Part shown: piece after piece, positions 7,430-15,340 of the stretch
Layout: every line of letters starts with the position of its first letter
Position numbering within the stretch: position 1 is the first letter of the stretch
NCBI RefSeq assembly: GCF_022698145.1
Contig: NZ_JALDAX010000006.1
Location: 392,426 to 456,425 of the forward strand
Direction of reading: 5' to 3'
Origin: Streptomyces spinosisporus
GTDB lineage: Bacteria > Actinomycetota > Actinomycetes > Streptomycetales > Streptomycetaceae
Length of the DNA: 64,000 bases
Position numbers and translations under genes: made by a program
Notes under the pieces: model-generated
What the model saw: the letters and a program-made list of their open reading frames with translations, nothing else
Database searches by the model: none
What the model was told of the DNA's origin: nothing

Positions 7430-8518
7430 TCACGGCTCGCCCGCTGATTCGCCGGCCGCATGACGGTGGTAGCGCAGCAGAAGCATGGCCGCGTCGTCGT
7501 GGGGCGGCCCGGCGGTGTGCCGGACCAGGTCCTCACGCAGGGCGTCCAGCGCGTCCTGTGCGTCGGCCTGCTTGAGGAGGTCGGCGCGCTCGCCGAGCGG
7601 ATAGAAGTCGCCGTTGGCGTCGCGCGCCTCGCTCACTCCGTCGGTGTAGAGCAGCAGTTGCTCGCCCGGCGCGAAGCCCACGGAGAACGGCTTGGGGCCG
7701 CCGCTCGACTGCATCCCGAGGCCGAGGGGCGGCGCGTAGGCCGGCGGCTTGGGGAAGTGGGCGGTGCCGTCCTCCCGTACGACCATCGGGGGCGGGTGGC
7801 CGTAGTTGAGGAAGACGGCCTCGTGCCGCTCACCGACCTCGGCGAGGACCGCGGTGACGAACTTCTCCCCCTCCAGCACCCGGGACACGCTGCGCTCCAG
7901 GCGCTCACCGAGGCCCACCAGGTCGGGCTCGTCGTGGGCCGCCTCACGGAAGGCGCCGAGCACCACCGCGGCGGTCTCCACCGCGGCAAGTCCCTTGCCC
8001 TGTACGTCGCCCACGATCATCCGCACACCGTGCGGGGAGGAGACGACCTCGTAGAGATCGCCGCCGATCCTGGCCTCCGCCACGGCCGAGGTGTACGACA
8101 CGGCCGCCTGCAGCGGGCCCGCGCTCAGCGGCACCGGCCGCAGCAGGACGCGTTGGGCGACCTCCGCGATCGAGCGCACGTTGGCGAGTTCGGCCTCCCG
8201 GCGCCCGCGCATCACGGCGGCCACGACGCTCGCGCCGGTCACGCCCACCACCGACACCATCGCCATGAAGCCCCGGCGCTCCTGGAACAGCCCGTCGTAC
8301 AGGCCGAGTCCCACGCACAGCAGCAGGGCGGCCAGCCCGTACCAGGCGGTGCGCCGCCATCCGCCGGCCAGTCCCGCGAAGGCCGGGCCGAGCGAGGCGA
8401 GCGGCAGGAACCCCACCCCGGGGCCGGTGAGAAGGTCTCCGGCCGCGACGACGGCCATGACCACGGCGGGCAGCCGTACCAGCAGCGTCTGGCTGCGCTG
8501 CGGCTTCTTTGCGGCCAT
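7430..8518 (-). CDS. Membrane-anchored PP2C/SpoIIE-type serine phosphatase
   Basis: The 362-residue product has an N-terminal membrane module of three or four helices (LLVRLPAVVMAVVAAGDLLTG, VGFLPLASLGPAFAGLAGG, RTAWYGLAALLLCVGLGLYDG and MVSVVGVTGASVVAAVM). A SpoIIE phosphatase domain follows from about residue 125 (ARIGGDLYEVV, VGDVQGKG, LLYTDGVSEARD, DDAAMLLLR), which supplies the metal-binding aspartates. Such enzymes dephosphorylate STAS antagonists and so switch on stress sigma factors. The ATG at 8518 has GGAG six nt upstream; longer starts at 8530 and 8545 are possible. The divergent neighbour is an RsbW-like kinase gene, giving a plausible partner-switch pair. Confidence 0.9.
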   Translation of the reverse strand: MAAKKPQRSQTLLVRLPAVVMAVVAAGDLLTGPGVGFLPLASLGPAFAGLAGGWRRTAWYGLAALLLCVGLGLYDGLFQERRGFMAMVSVVGVTGASVVAAVMRGRREAELANVRSIAEVAQRVLLRPVPLSAGPLQAAVSYTSAVAEARIGGDLYEVVSSPHGVRMIVGDVQGKGLAAVETAAVVLGAFREAAHDEPDLVGLGERLERSVSRVLEGEKFVTAVLAEVGERHEAVFLNYGHPPPMVVREDGTAHFPKPPAYAPPLGLGMQSSGGPKPFSVGFAPGEQLLLYTDGVSEARDANGDFYPLGERADLLKQADAQDALDALREDLVRHTAGPPHDDAAMLLLRYHRHAAGESAGEP

Positions 8519-8817
8519 CCTGTGCTCCATCGGCGACGCGCCCACCCGGGAGCCACCTTCCGCAGGGGCCCCTCATTCACCCTCGGACTCCACAGCCTGC
8601 CAGTTGGCCCGAGGGCGGACCGGCCCTTTACCCAATTGAGCCCCAGGACCGATATTTCCCGACCCGTACGACACCGAATGGGAGCGTCAAGGGTTGCGGA
8701 TCGCGGGCACAGGGCATCAGGAGTGGGCAGGACCGGCCGCGCGGACAGGGTGCGGCCCCCGGTCGGGCCGACAGGCCGCGGGGAGACCGGGTGTCCTAGG
8801 AGGGGATGTGATCCGCC
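8519..8817. promoter_or_regulatory. Divergent control region of the phosphatase and RsbW-like genes
   Basis: About 300 bp without a gene. It holds a relatively A/T-rich patch (ACCCAATTGAG and GATATTTCCC, 8630-8660) likely to contain promoters. It also holds two weak DevR-like repeats with one mismatch each: GGGCGGACCGGCCC at 8613-8626 and GGGCCGACAGGCCG at 8765-8778. AGGAGGGGA at 8798-8806 may serve the plus-strand gene. Confidence 0.35.
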
Positions 8818-9240
8818 GTGCGTGCGCAGAGGCGTACCCATGGGCGTTCCGTGCGAGTGGAGTACCTGCTGCTCGACGAGGCCGCATCGGCAGGCCGGGC
8901 CCGAGGGCTCACCTCGAAGTTCCTCGCCCGCTCCCGGGCCCGGACCGGGGCGGGGGCCGAGCAGCTCGACGACGTGAAGCTGGTCGTGTCCGAGCTGGTC
9001 GCCAACGCCACCCGGCACGGCCGCAGCGCCTGCCGACTCCGGCTGCACGTGTCCCAGGAGCGGGTGACCGTCGAGGTCTACGACGACAGCCCGCTCCCGC
9101 CGCGCGTACGGCCGTTCACCGCCGACGGTGAGCACGGGCGCGGGCTCGCCATGGTGCGTTGCCTGTCCCAGCGCCTCGACGTCGCCGCGGTCACCGGCGG
9201 CGGCAAGAGGGTGCGCGCGGTCCTCGCGCTGCCGGCCTGA
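8818..9240 (+). CDS. RsbW-like ATP-binding anti-sigma factor kinase
   Basis: This 140-residue GHKL ATPase domain shows the N box (VVSELVANATRHG), the G1 box (DDSPLPPRVRP) and the G2 region (EHGRGLAMVRCLSQRLDV). Stand-alone proteins like this act as anti-sigma factors that phosphorylate STAS antagonists; streptomycetes encode dozens. The start is uncertain. GTG at 8818 is 14 nt after AGGAGG, while GTG codons at 8851 or 8857 (VRVEYLLLDE) would give the commoner shorter N-terminus. It is divergent from the SpoIIE phosphatase gene. The nearest STAS protein is at 4617; pairing is inference. Confidence 0.9.
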   Translation: MRAQRRTHGRSVRVEYLLLDEAASAGRARGLTSKFLARSRARTGAGAEQLDDVKLVVSELVANATRHGRSACRLRLHVSQERVTVEVYDDSPLPPRVRPFTADGEHGRGLAMVRCLSQRLDVAAVTGGGKRVRAVLALPA

Positions 9241-9267
9241 GCGGGCGCCGGCCGTCACGGTCCTGCG

Positions 9268-9768
9268 TCAGGCGGCCGGTGTGTCCAGCGGCCGCAGTTC
9301 GTCGGCGTACGACACGGAGATCCGGCGCATCAGGCCGTCCTCGGCGATGTCGTACTGCCCCAGGCGCCACAGCGGCGGTGAATAGGCGTGGATCGATACG
9401 GCGTCGTCGCTCGCGCCGGTGAGCCGGTGGATGTGCTCGGGGCCGAAGCAGAAGGACTCCCCGGCTTCGAAGGTGACGCAGAGATGGGTGCCGCCGATGC
9501 GCGGTGTGCCCTCGTTGAGCCTGCCCTGGACGACGGTGACGGCGCCCGAGGAGGTGTCGTGGTCGTGCCAGCCGGTGTCGTTCTGGCGGGTCCAGCACAG
9601 CAGCCAGACGTCGACGTACTCGTCGCGGTACAGGGATGCGTAGTGCCGCTTGCTGTCCGAGAAGGCCACCTGTGCGCGCCACAGGTCGGGGCGGGTGGCC
9701 AACTTCCCCACGAGTTCCTGCAGTTCGCGCTTGTCGAGAGTCCTCTGCGGCAGGGACTCGTACGTCAT
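9268..9768 (-). CDS. Cysteine dioxygenase-family protein
   Basis: This 166-residue cupin belongs to the type I cysteine dioxygenase family, which oxidises cysteine (or related thiols such as 3-mercaptopropionate) to the sulfinate using non-heme iron. The iron ligands are visible: His68 and His70 in GWHDHD and a third histidine in GPEHIHRL (112 or 114). HAYSPPL near residue 127 contains the conserved His-x-Tyr. The residue matching the Cys of the vertebrate Cys-Tyr crosslink is Gly (SSGAV), as in bacterial enzymes. The gene starts inside the stop of the upstream amidohydrolase gene (4-nt overlap), so the two form an operon. Substrate is not certain. Confidence 0.9.
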   Translation of the reverse strand: MTYESLPQRTLDKRELQELVGKLATRPDLWRAQVAFSDSKRHYASLYRDEYVDVWLLCWTRQNDTGWHDHDTSSGAVTVVQGRLNEGTPRIGGTHLCVTFEAGESFCFGPEHIHRLTGASDDAVSIHAYSPPLWRLGQYDIAEDGLMRRISVSYADELRPLDTPAA

Positions 9769-10700
9769 GAGTGGCTCCTTTCTTCAACGCGTCCTGCTCG
9801 GTGCACGTCCGGGGTGCGGCCGTGCAGCAGGCGGGCGGGGTTTGCGGTGCGCAGGGCGTGGACGGCGGCGTCCGCGCCGAGGTCGGGGACGACGGGTGGT
9901 GCGTAGGGGCGGTCGCTGCCGCTGACGAGGACGTCGATGCCGACGGCCCGGACGAGTGCGTCGACGGCGCGAGTGCCGTAGGAGGAGGTCTCGTAGAACA
10001 CGTCGAAGTCGATCTCGCCGCGGCCGCCGCCGCGCGCGGCGAACCGTTCGCCGTGCAGGGGGGCGAGGCCCGCGAGGGCGGCGAAGCAGACCCGAAGGCG
10101 TGGGTGGCGGGTGCGCTCGAAGGCGCGGAAGGCGAACCAGGCGGCGTGCAGCTGCTGTACGTACGGCACCAGGGCCGGCCACCACGGCGGGGTGCCGGCG
10201 GCGGGCGGGGCGGCGCCGGGGTGGACGAAGAGCGGCTTGTCGTGGCGGGTGAGGACGTCCAGGAGGGGTGCGCAGTGGGCCCAGCCCGCCGCGTCGAGGA
10301 GCGCGGAGGCCGGGAGTTGGAGGCCCACGCACCCCCGGCTCAGTTCGTGTGCCACGGCGTCGGGGTCCGGTGCCGTGAGGCAGCAGGAGGCCCAGACGCC
10401 GAAGGGGGCCGGGAGGTCGAGGGCGCCGTCGTGGAAGGCGGTCAGCAGCGGGGTGGCCTCGGCGGGCGGCAGATGCTCTATGCCGAGGGGGCTGGAGAGG
10501 GACACCAGGGCGAGGTCGAGTCCGTCGGACGCGGCGAGGCGGGTGCGGGCCGTGATGTCGTGGTCCGCGGGGTCGACGGCGTAGGGCGGTTCGCCGGTCA
10601 GGTGCAGCGTCCAGCCGTCGAAGTGCGGGGGTGTGGTGCGGGAGCGCAGCAGCTCGACGAAGGCGGGTGGCCAGATGTGCTGGTGAACGTCGGTGAGCAC
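9765..10700 (-). CDS. Amidohydrolase-family (TIM-barrel) metal-dependent hydrolase
   Basis: The 311-residue protein starts LTDVHQHIWPPAFVELL, the metal-binding H-x-H of amidohydrolase family 2 (decarboxylase/hydrolase type). It contains KPLFVHPG at the next metal histidine and ends with VSGSDRPYAPP, carrying the late aspartate. The GTG at 10700 follows AGAGGA at good distance; the longer frame upstream lacks family similarity. It is the first gene of a two-gene operon with the cysteine-dioxygenase-like gene. The substrate is unknown. The divergent LacI regulator and the operator pair between them suggest induction by a small molecule, and the pairing with a thiol dioxygenase hints at sulfur-compound breakdown (inference). 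Confidence 0.82.
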   Translation of the reverse strand: MLTDVHQHIWPPAFVELLRSRTTPPHFDGWTLHLTGEPPYAVDPADHDITARTRLAASDGLDLALVSLSSPLGIEHLPPAEATPLLTAFHDGALDLPAPFGVWASCCLTAPDPDAVAHELSRGCVGLQLPASALLDAAGWAHCAPLLDVLTRHDKPLFVHPGAAPPAAGTPPWWPALVPYVQQLHAAWFAFRAFERTRHPRLRVCFAALAGLAPLHGERFAARGGGRGEIDFDVFYETSSYGTRAVDALVRAVGIDVLVSGSDRPYAPPVVPDLGADAAVHALRTANPARLLHGRTPDVHRAGRVEERSHS

Positions 10701-10750
10701 GCGGGACGGTCCTCTGGGCGAGCGGGGCGGGGAGGGTTGAGGGAGTCGTG

Positions 10751-10762
10751 TTAAGCGTTTCA
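10751..10762. promoter_or_regulatory. LacI-type operator half-matched site
   Basis: TTAAGCGTTTCA has the central CG of LacI-family operators and shares TTAAGCG with the site at 10777-10788. The two are 26 bp apart centre to centre, and GTTAAGCG (10750-10757) is exactly inverted at 10782-10789. Confidence 0.5.
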
Positions 10763-10776
10763 CTGATGCGGTTAAC

Positions 10777-10788
10777 TTAATCGCTTAA
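10777..10788. promoter_or_regulatory. LacI-type operator
   Basis: TTAATCGCTTAA is a near-perfect 12-bp palindrome centred on CG. It is conspicuously A/T-rich for this genome and lies between the amidohydrolase start (10700, minus) and the LacI gene (10917, plus). It is a likely binding site for that regulator. Confidence 0.6.
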
Positions 10789-10903
10789 CAAGAGACCGTG
10801 TCAACCCTGCGACGGTAAAAAAGGGGTCAGCGGCAACCGGCCGCGGACGGGGTTCCGCGGCGCCTTCGGCGGGCCGCACGCCCCCGATGCGCACGCGCCC
10901 CGG

Positions 10904-10909
10904 TAGGCT
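10904..10909 (+). promoter_or_regulatory. -10 hexamer of a probable leaderless LacI transcript
   Basis: TAGGCT fits TAnnnT and ends 7 nt before the ATG at 10917, which would place the transcription start at or next to the start codon. No ribosome-binding sequence precedes the ATG. Confidence 0.45.
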
Positions 10910-10916
10910 TCCCCGC

Positions 10917-11921
10917 ATGGCCAGGCCCAACAAGCGCACCACCCTTCGTGAGGTGGCCGAGGCGACTGGCCTCTCCACCGCAGCCGTCTCCTACGCCCTG
11001 CGCGGCAAGCACGTCTCCAAGGAGACCGAGGAACGGGTGCGCCGGGCCGCGGCCGAACTGGGCTACGAGGCCGATCCCATCGCCCGCGCCCTCGCCAGCG
11101 GCCGCACCAGCATGGTCGGTGTGCTGGCCGGCGACCTGCAGGACCTGTGGCTGCAGCAGTTGATGGCGGCCATCGGGCGCGAGCTGCTGGCCGGCGACCG
11201 GTACGCGCTGATCCTGGACGCGGGCGGTGACCCCGACCGTGAGCTGGCGCTCGCCAAGCAGCTGCGCGACCAGCGCGTCGACGCGCTCCTGGTCTCCCCC
11301 GTGAACCCGGCGGCGGAGGGGTGGGCCGCGATCGCCGACGCACTTCCGGTGGTGGCGGTGGGCGACTCACTGAGCCGGGCCCGCACCGCCGGGCAGGTCA
11401 TCTTCGACAACCGCGCCGGCATCGACGCCGTACTGGAGTATCTGCACGGGCTCGGCCACCGCCGGGTGACCGTTCTGACGCCGACGCGTCCGAGCACTCC
11501 GGACCGGCCGGCCGACGTGTATGTGGGCGAGGCGGCCGGGCGGCTCGGGCTGCGGGCCGAACTGGTCCCCTGTCCACAGGAGTTGGGCGAGGCGACGGCG
11601 GTGGCACGGCGCGTGCTGCAGAGCGCGCACTCGCCGACCGCCGTGTTCTGCTTCTCCGACTCACTGGCGTACGGGGTGTACGCGGCCGCGGCGGAGGACT
11701 CGTTGGAGGTGGGCCGGGACGTCTCCGTGGTGGGTTACGACGACCATCCGGTCTCCCGGGTGCTCACACCGCCGCTGACCACGGTGGACTGGGGGTTGAG
11801 CGAGATCGCGGAGGAGGCGGCACGGCTGACCGTGGCCGCCATCGAGGGCAGGCGGGTGCGCAAGAAGCGGGTGCTGTGCGCTCCGCGGATGCGCGAGCGG
11901 GGGTCGACCGTGCGCGCGTGA
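10917..11921 (+). CDS. LacI-family transcriptional regulator
   Basis: This 334-residue protein carries the LacI helix-turn-helix at residues 8-60 (TTLREVAEATGLSTAAVSYALRG...VRRAAAELGYEADPIARAL), with the hinge helix, followed by a periplasmic-binding-protein-like effector domain (VGVLAGDLQDLWLQQLMAAIGREL, then GYDDHPVSRVLTPPLTTVDW). It is divergent from the amidohydrolase/cysteine-dioxygenase operon, and two A/T-rich CG-centred palindromes lie in the 216-bp gap. It is therefore likely to control that operon and itself. The start ATG at 10917 lies 7 nt after a TAGGCT hexamer, suggesting a leaderless mRNA. The effector is unknown. Confidence 0.93.
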   Translation: MARPNKRTTLREVAEATGLSTAAVSYALRGKHVSKETEERVRRAAAELGYEADPIARALASGRTSMVGVLAGDLQDLWLQQLMAAIGRELLAGDRYALILDAGGDPDRELALAKQLRDQRVDALLVSPVNPAAEGWAAIADALPVVAVGDSLSRARTAGQVIFDNRAGIDAVLEYLHGLGHRRVTVLTPTRPSTPDRPADVYVGEAAGRLGLRAELVPCPQELGEATAVARRVLQSAHSPTAVFCFSDSLAYGVYAAAAEDSLEVGRDVSVVGYDDHPVSRVLTPPLTTVDWGLSEIAEEAARLTVAAIEGRRVRKKRVLCAPRMRERGSTVRA

Positions 11922-11940
11922 ACGTGCGATGAACCGCCGA

Positions 11941-11946
11941 TAGACT
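11941..11946 (+). promoter_or_regulatory. -10 hexamer of a probable leaderless SGNH transcript
   Basis: TAGACT ends 8 nt before the ATG at 11955. A weak -35 (GTGAAC, 11918-11923) sits 17 bp upstream. No ribosome-binding sequence is present, which suggests a leaderless mRNA. Confidence 0.5.
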
Positions 11947-11954
11947 CGCACAGC

Positions 11955-12743
11955 ATGACCGTCTCGCATGCGTTCACCCGTTATGTCGCGATCGGTGACA
12001 GTCTCAGCGAGGGCATCGGCGATCCCGGCCCGGCGGGCGTGCACCGCGGCTGGGCCGACCGGTTCGCCGAGATCCTGGCGCAGACACAACCCGGCCTCAC
12101 GTACGGCAACCTCGCGGTGCGCGGCAAGACCAGCACGCAGATCGCGGCAGACCAACTCGGCCCCGCACTCGCGTTGCGCCCCGACCTGGTCACGGTGACG
12201 ACGGGCATGAACGACGTCGTACGGCCGCGGTACGACCCCGAGGCGGTCGCCGCGAACATCGAGGAGACATTCGCCCGGCTCACCGCGTCGGGTGCGCGGG
12301 TCGCCACCATGACCTTCCCGGACCTGGGCAAGATCTCCCCCGTCGCGCGCCGGGTGCGCCCCCGCATCCTCGACCTCAACGCGCGTCTACGTGACCTGGC
12401 GAGCCGCTACGAGGTCGCCCTCCTGGACCTCTTCCCCCTCCCCTTCACGGCCGACCCCCGCATGTGGAGCGACGACCGCCTCCACGCGAGCCCCACCGGC
12501 CACACCCGCATCGCCGCAGGCATGGCCCACACCTTCGCCCTCCCGGGCCACGCCACCTGGTCACACCCCCTCCCCCCGACCACACGCGCCCCCACCCTGA
12601 AAGCCCTCGGCGCCGACCTGCGCTGGACCGTCGACCACGTCGGCCCCTGGGCATGGCGACGACTACGCGGACACACACCGGGCGACGGCTTCACGGCGAA
12701 GAGACCGGTGCCGGGTCCGGTGAGGCCGCAGCACGTGGGGTGA
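11955..12743 (+). CDS. SGNH/GDSL-family hydrolase
   Basis: The 262-residue protein has the block I nucleophile motif AIGDSLSEG (Ser16), block II glycine in NLAVRGKT, block III GMNDVV with the oxyanion asparagine, and block V DRLHASPTGH with the catalytic Asp and His. There is no signal peptide, so it acts as a cytoplasmic esterase or lipase of unknown substrate. The last third is very rich in C-ending codons, and a proline/arginine-rich tail extends past the usual domain end. The 3' end overlaps the end of the convergent GAF gene by 53 bp. It follows the LacI gene by 33 bp but probably has its own promoter. Confidence 0.92.
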   Translation: MTVSHAFTRYVAIGDSLSEGIGDPGPAGVHRGWADRFAEILAQTQPGLTYGNLAVRGKTSTQIAADQLGPALALRPDLVTVTTGMNDVVRPRYDPEAVAANIEETFARLTASGARVATMTFPDLGKISPVARRVRPRILDLNARLRDLASRYEVALLDLFPLPFTADPRMWSDDRLHASPTGHTRIAAGMAHTFALPGHATWSHPLPPTTRAPTLKALGADLRWTVDHVGPWAWRRLRGHTPGDGFTAKRPVPGPVRPQHVG

Positions 12744-13440
12744 CCGGGCCCGCCGGCACCGAGCAACCGCCCCTCGATCCGCGTCGGATGACGCTGCGGT
12801 CGGGCGCGAGACAGGCGGTGCGACTGACCCCGGCGTACTCCCGGGCGTGCCGGATGTGCGAGGCGGTTCGCTCGGCCAAGAGGGCGAGGAGCCGCGCGTC
12901 GGCGCGTGGGAAGGGGCTGCCCTCCCGTGCGCACACGAGGACGCCGTAGCGGTGTTCGCCGGTGGCGAGGGGGACGCAGAGCACGGGCCGGGACCGGTCG
13001 GCCACCGGGTGGGCGCGGTACCACACTCCCCCGTCCCCGGCACCGTCCCGGTCCTCCGGGTGCTCGGCCGCCGGGAATGCCGCGTCCCGAGCCACGGCCG
13101 CCACCCACCGCGGGTCCGGCAGCGCGTCCGGGTCGCCCGCGATGGCCGCGTGGCCCGGCACGCTCGTCCCGTCGACCCGTACGGCCGCCGCCGAGCAGCG
13201 AAAATGGCGGCAGGCCCTCCAGGTCAGTTCGGCGCAGGTGGTGTCCTCGTCGAGCGTGGTGCCGATGCCCGTCAGCAGCCGCAGCAGCGTCCCGGCCGGG
13301 ACCCGGGGGATCGTTCGCCGGGACGCGCGGGTCCGCGCGCCCGGCCGCGTCGCCCGCCGCGGGGCCGCGGAGCGGGCGGAGCAACCGCACGACACCGAAG
13401 ACGTATGAGTCGTGACAAACCAGAGCGTCGTACGCACCAT
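12691..13440 (-). CDS. GAF-domain protein
   Basis: This protein of up to 249 residues contains one GAF domain, about residues 50-205 (LLRLLTGIGTTLDEDTTCAELTWRACRHF ... RPVLCVPLATGEHRYGVLVCARE ... FPRADARLLALLAERTASHIRHA). It resembles the GAF modules that precede SpoIIE phosphatase domains in streptomycetes, but here no output domain follows. The C-terminal tail is low complexity and overlaps the SGNH gene. The N-terminal 45 residues are basic and not family-like, so the true start may be downstream of 13440. The role is unknown; it could be a stand-alone sensor or the remnant of a larger phosphatase. Confidence 0.65.
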   Translation of the reverse strand: MVRTTLWFVTTHTSSVSCGCSARSAAPRRATRPGARTRASRRTIPRVPAGTLLRLLTGIGTTLDEDTTCAELTWRACRHFRCSAAAVRVDGTSVPGHAAIAGDPDALPDPRWVAAVARDAAFPAAEHPEDRDGAGDGGVWYRAHPVADRSRPVLCVPLATGEHRYGVLVCAREGSPFPRADARLLALLAERTASHIRHAREYAGVSRTACLAPDRSVIRRGSRGGCSVPAGPVTPRAAASPDPAPVSSP

Positions 13441-13464
13441 CCGCCGCTCATCGGCGGCATCGGC

Positions 13465-15174
13465 TCAATCGGCCGCGAGGCCGTGCTCGTCCGCACAGCA
13501 CGCGCCGTCGGGCGCGGCGGCCGCCTTCGTCTCCAGCCGGCAGTAGCAGGACGCCTCGATCGGTACGTCGGCCGTCGCCGTGGCGATCTTCAGCTGCTGG
13601 GCCACGATCCGGGCCTCGCCGTCCTTGCCGAGGCGCGTGAGGCACTCGTGGAAGCCGTGCAGGGACCAGACGTTGCCCGGATGCTGCTGCGCGCGCGGCA
13701 GGGTGGCGTCGAGGCCAAGGTCGGCGCGGTAGACGGCCTCGGCCTCCGCGACCAGGCCCTGTTCGAGGAGCAGCGCCCCGTAGGCGTGCCGGGTGGGCTG
13801 CATCCAGCCCCACGGCTCGTCGTACGGCAGTCCGTCGTCCAGCTCGATCGATCGGCGCAGCGCCGCGAACGCCGCGTCGTGGCGCCCCTTGCGGTACTCC
13901 AGCTCGCCGTCCAGCATCGCCCCGGCGATCGCGAGGATGTCCGCGCAGGTGTTGTTGAACAGCATCCGGGTCTCCGGGACGCGGGCGGCTGCCTCGCGGA
14001 AGAGTCCGCGCTCGGTCTCGGCCTCGTCGACTCGGCCCGTGGCCGAGAGCGCGACCCCGCGGGCGTAGTGCAGCATGGCCGTGCTCACGCAGTACAGCCG
14101 CGGGTCCGCGGGCATCGCGAGGGCGAGGATGTCGTCCCAGCGGCCGAAGCGGATGAGCACGTGCACGCGCATGGCGAGGAAGCCCTCCAGCCAGTCGGCC
14201 ATGGGCGGGCTCTCGACGCGCAGCAGTTCCTCGGGGACGGCCGCCTCCAGCCGGCGCACGGTCTCGATGGCGTCCTCGTAGCGGCCGAGGAACATCGCCC
14301 CGTAGATCCTGAAGTGGAGGTTGTGGCACCGGTAGAGGGTGTAGAAGTTCATCGCCCCGGCCCTGGCCAGGAACTTCTCGTCGGCCTCGATCGCCGTGGT
14401 GTTGTCGGAGACGACCCGGCGGTAGTCGCCGCAGAGCACCTCCAGATGGGAGGGCATGTGCTGCAGATGTCCCGCGTCCGGCATCAGGCCGCGCAGCCGG
14501 TCGCCGGCGAACAGGGCGGCCTCGGGGGTCGGGGACATCTCCATCAGGTGGATGTACATGTGGAGCAGCCCCGGGTGGCCTGCGCCCGCTTCCGTGGCGA
14601 TCGCCCGTTCCAGCACACCCCGGGCCTCCGTGGTGCGCGCCCCGGGAGCCGGTGTGCCCGTGCGCAGGTCCCACAGCTGCCAGGGGGTGAGGTTCATCAG
14701 GGCGTCCGCGTACAGCGTCGCCACGTCGAGGTCGTCGGGGGCCAGTTGATGGACGTCCCGCATGCTGTCGGCGTAGGCGGTGTTCCACACGGAGCAGGTC
14801 TCGGCGTCGAGGGCCCGCTGCTGCGGATAGCGGGCGCGCAGGGCGCCGACGAGGGCCTGCTCGACGGGTGTGGCACCGGCGGCCTTCTCGTGCGCGCGCT
14901 CGACCGCGGCGTGGGTGCGCTCCACCGTCCGCGCCAGGTCCTGTTCGTCGAAGAACTCCCAGGGCTTGTTGTAGTTGGGGCCCAGTGCATAGGCGACGCC
15001 CCAGTCGGCCATGGCGCAGCCGGGGTCCGCCGCGGCGGCGGCCTCGAAGCAGCGCACGGCCTCTTCGTGGTTGAAGGCGTACGTCCAGTTCAGTCCGCGG
15101 TCGAACCACATCTGCGCCTCGGCGGACGTGGTCGTCACACGCCGGCCGTGGCTGCCGAGGTCGTAATAGGTCAC
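13465..15174 (-). CDS. Tetratricopeptide-repeat protein
   Basis: This 569-residue protein starts MTYYDLGSHGRRVTTTSAEAQMWFDRGLNWTYAFNHEEAVRCFEAA, a TPR-containing opening found in a conserved bacterial family of unknown function. Repeating helix pairs occur throughout (HMYIHLMEMSPTPEAAL, MLHYARGVALSATGRVDEAE, RKGRHDAAFAALRRSIELD, GALLLEQGLVAEAEAVYRAD). His-rich elements such as LQHMPSHLEVLCGDY and YRCHNLHFRIYG suggest possible metal binding. The C-terminus carries CYC and CCADEH cysteines. There is no signal peptide. The GTG at 15174 has AGGG directly adjacent, which is poor spacing, so the start is uncertain. It is divergent from the chitinase gene. Function unknown. Confidence 0.85.
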   Translation of the reverse strand: MTYYDLGSHGRRVTTTSAEAQMWFDRGLNWTYAFNHEEAVRCFEAAAAADPGCAMADWGVAYALGPNYNKPWEFFDEQDLARTVERTHAAVERAHEKAAGATPVEQALVGALRARYPQQRALDAETCSVWNTAYADSMRDVHQLAPDDLDVATLYADALMNLTPWQLWDLRTGTPAPGARTTEARGVLERAIATEAGAGHPGLLHMYIHLMEMSPTPEAALFAGDRLRGLMPDAGHLQHMPSHLEVLCGDYRRVVSDNTTAIEADEKFLARAGAMNFYTLYRCHNLHFRIYGAMFLGRYEDAIETVRRLEAAVPEELLRVESPPMADWLEGFLAMRVHVLIRFGRWDDILALAMPADPRLYCVSTAMLHYARGVALSATGRVDEAETERGLFREAAARVPETRMLFNNTCADILAIAGAMLDGELEYRKGRHDAAFAALRRSIELDDGLPYDEPWGWMQPTRHAYGALLLEQGLVAEAEAVYRADLGLDATLPRAQQHPGNVWSLHGFHECLTRLGKDGEARIVAQQLKIATATADVPIEASCYCRLETKAAAAPDGACCADEHGLAAD

Positions 15175-15238
15175 CCCTCACGAAATACCGCACAACGGCC
15201 GTAAGGCACAAGTCGTCTTCGTGGGCAAAGAAATTGCA

Positions 15239-15250
15239 TGGTCCAGACCA
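15239..15250. promoter_or_regulatory. DasR-like/chitinase operator, copy 1
   Basis: TGGTCCAGACCA is the 12-bp element known from streptomycete chitinase promoters and fits the core of the DasR site (consensus ACTGGTCTAGACCAGT). It lies about 100 bp upstream of the GH18 start. Confidence 0.75.
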
Positions 15251-15260
15251 AAAGCGTGTT

Positions 15261-15272
15261 TGGTCTAGTCCA
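15261..15272. promoter_or_regulatory. DasR-like/chitinase operator, copy 2
   Basis: TGGTCTAGTCCA is a second copy with one mismatch to the palindrome, 22 bp (two helical turns) from copy 1. This spacing is characteristic of the direct repeats in chitinase promoters. Confidence 0.72.
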
Positions 15273-15340
15273 ACCGATGGACGGGGTGATCCGGCAGCAG
15301 GAAGCTGGGGCCCTCTCCCCACCCCCACCGGAGGCACATC

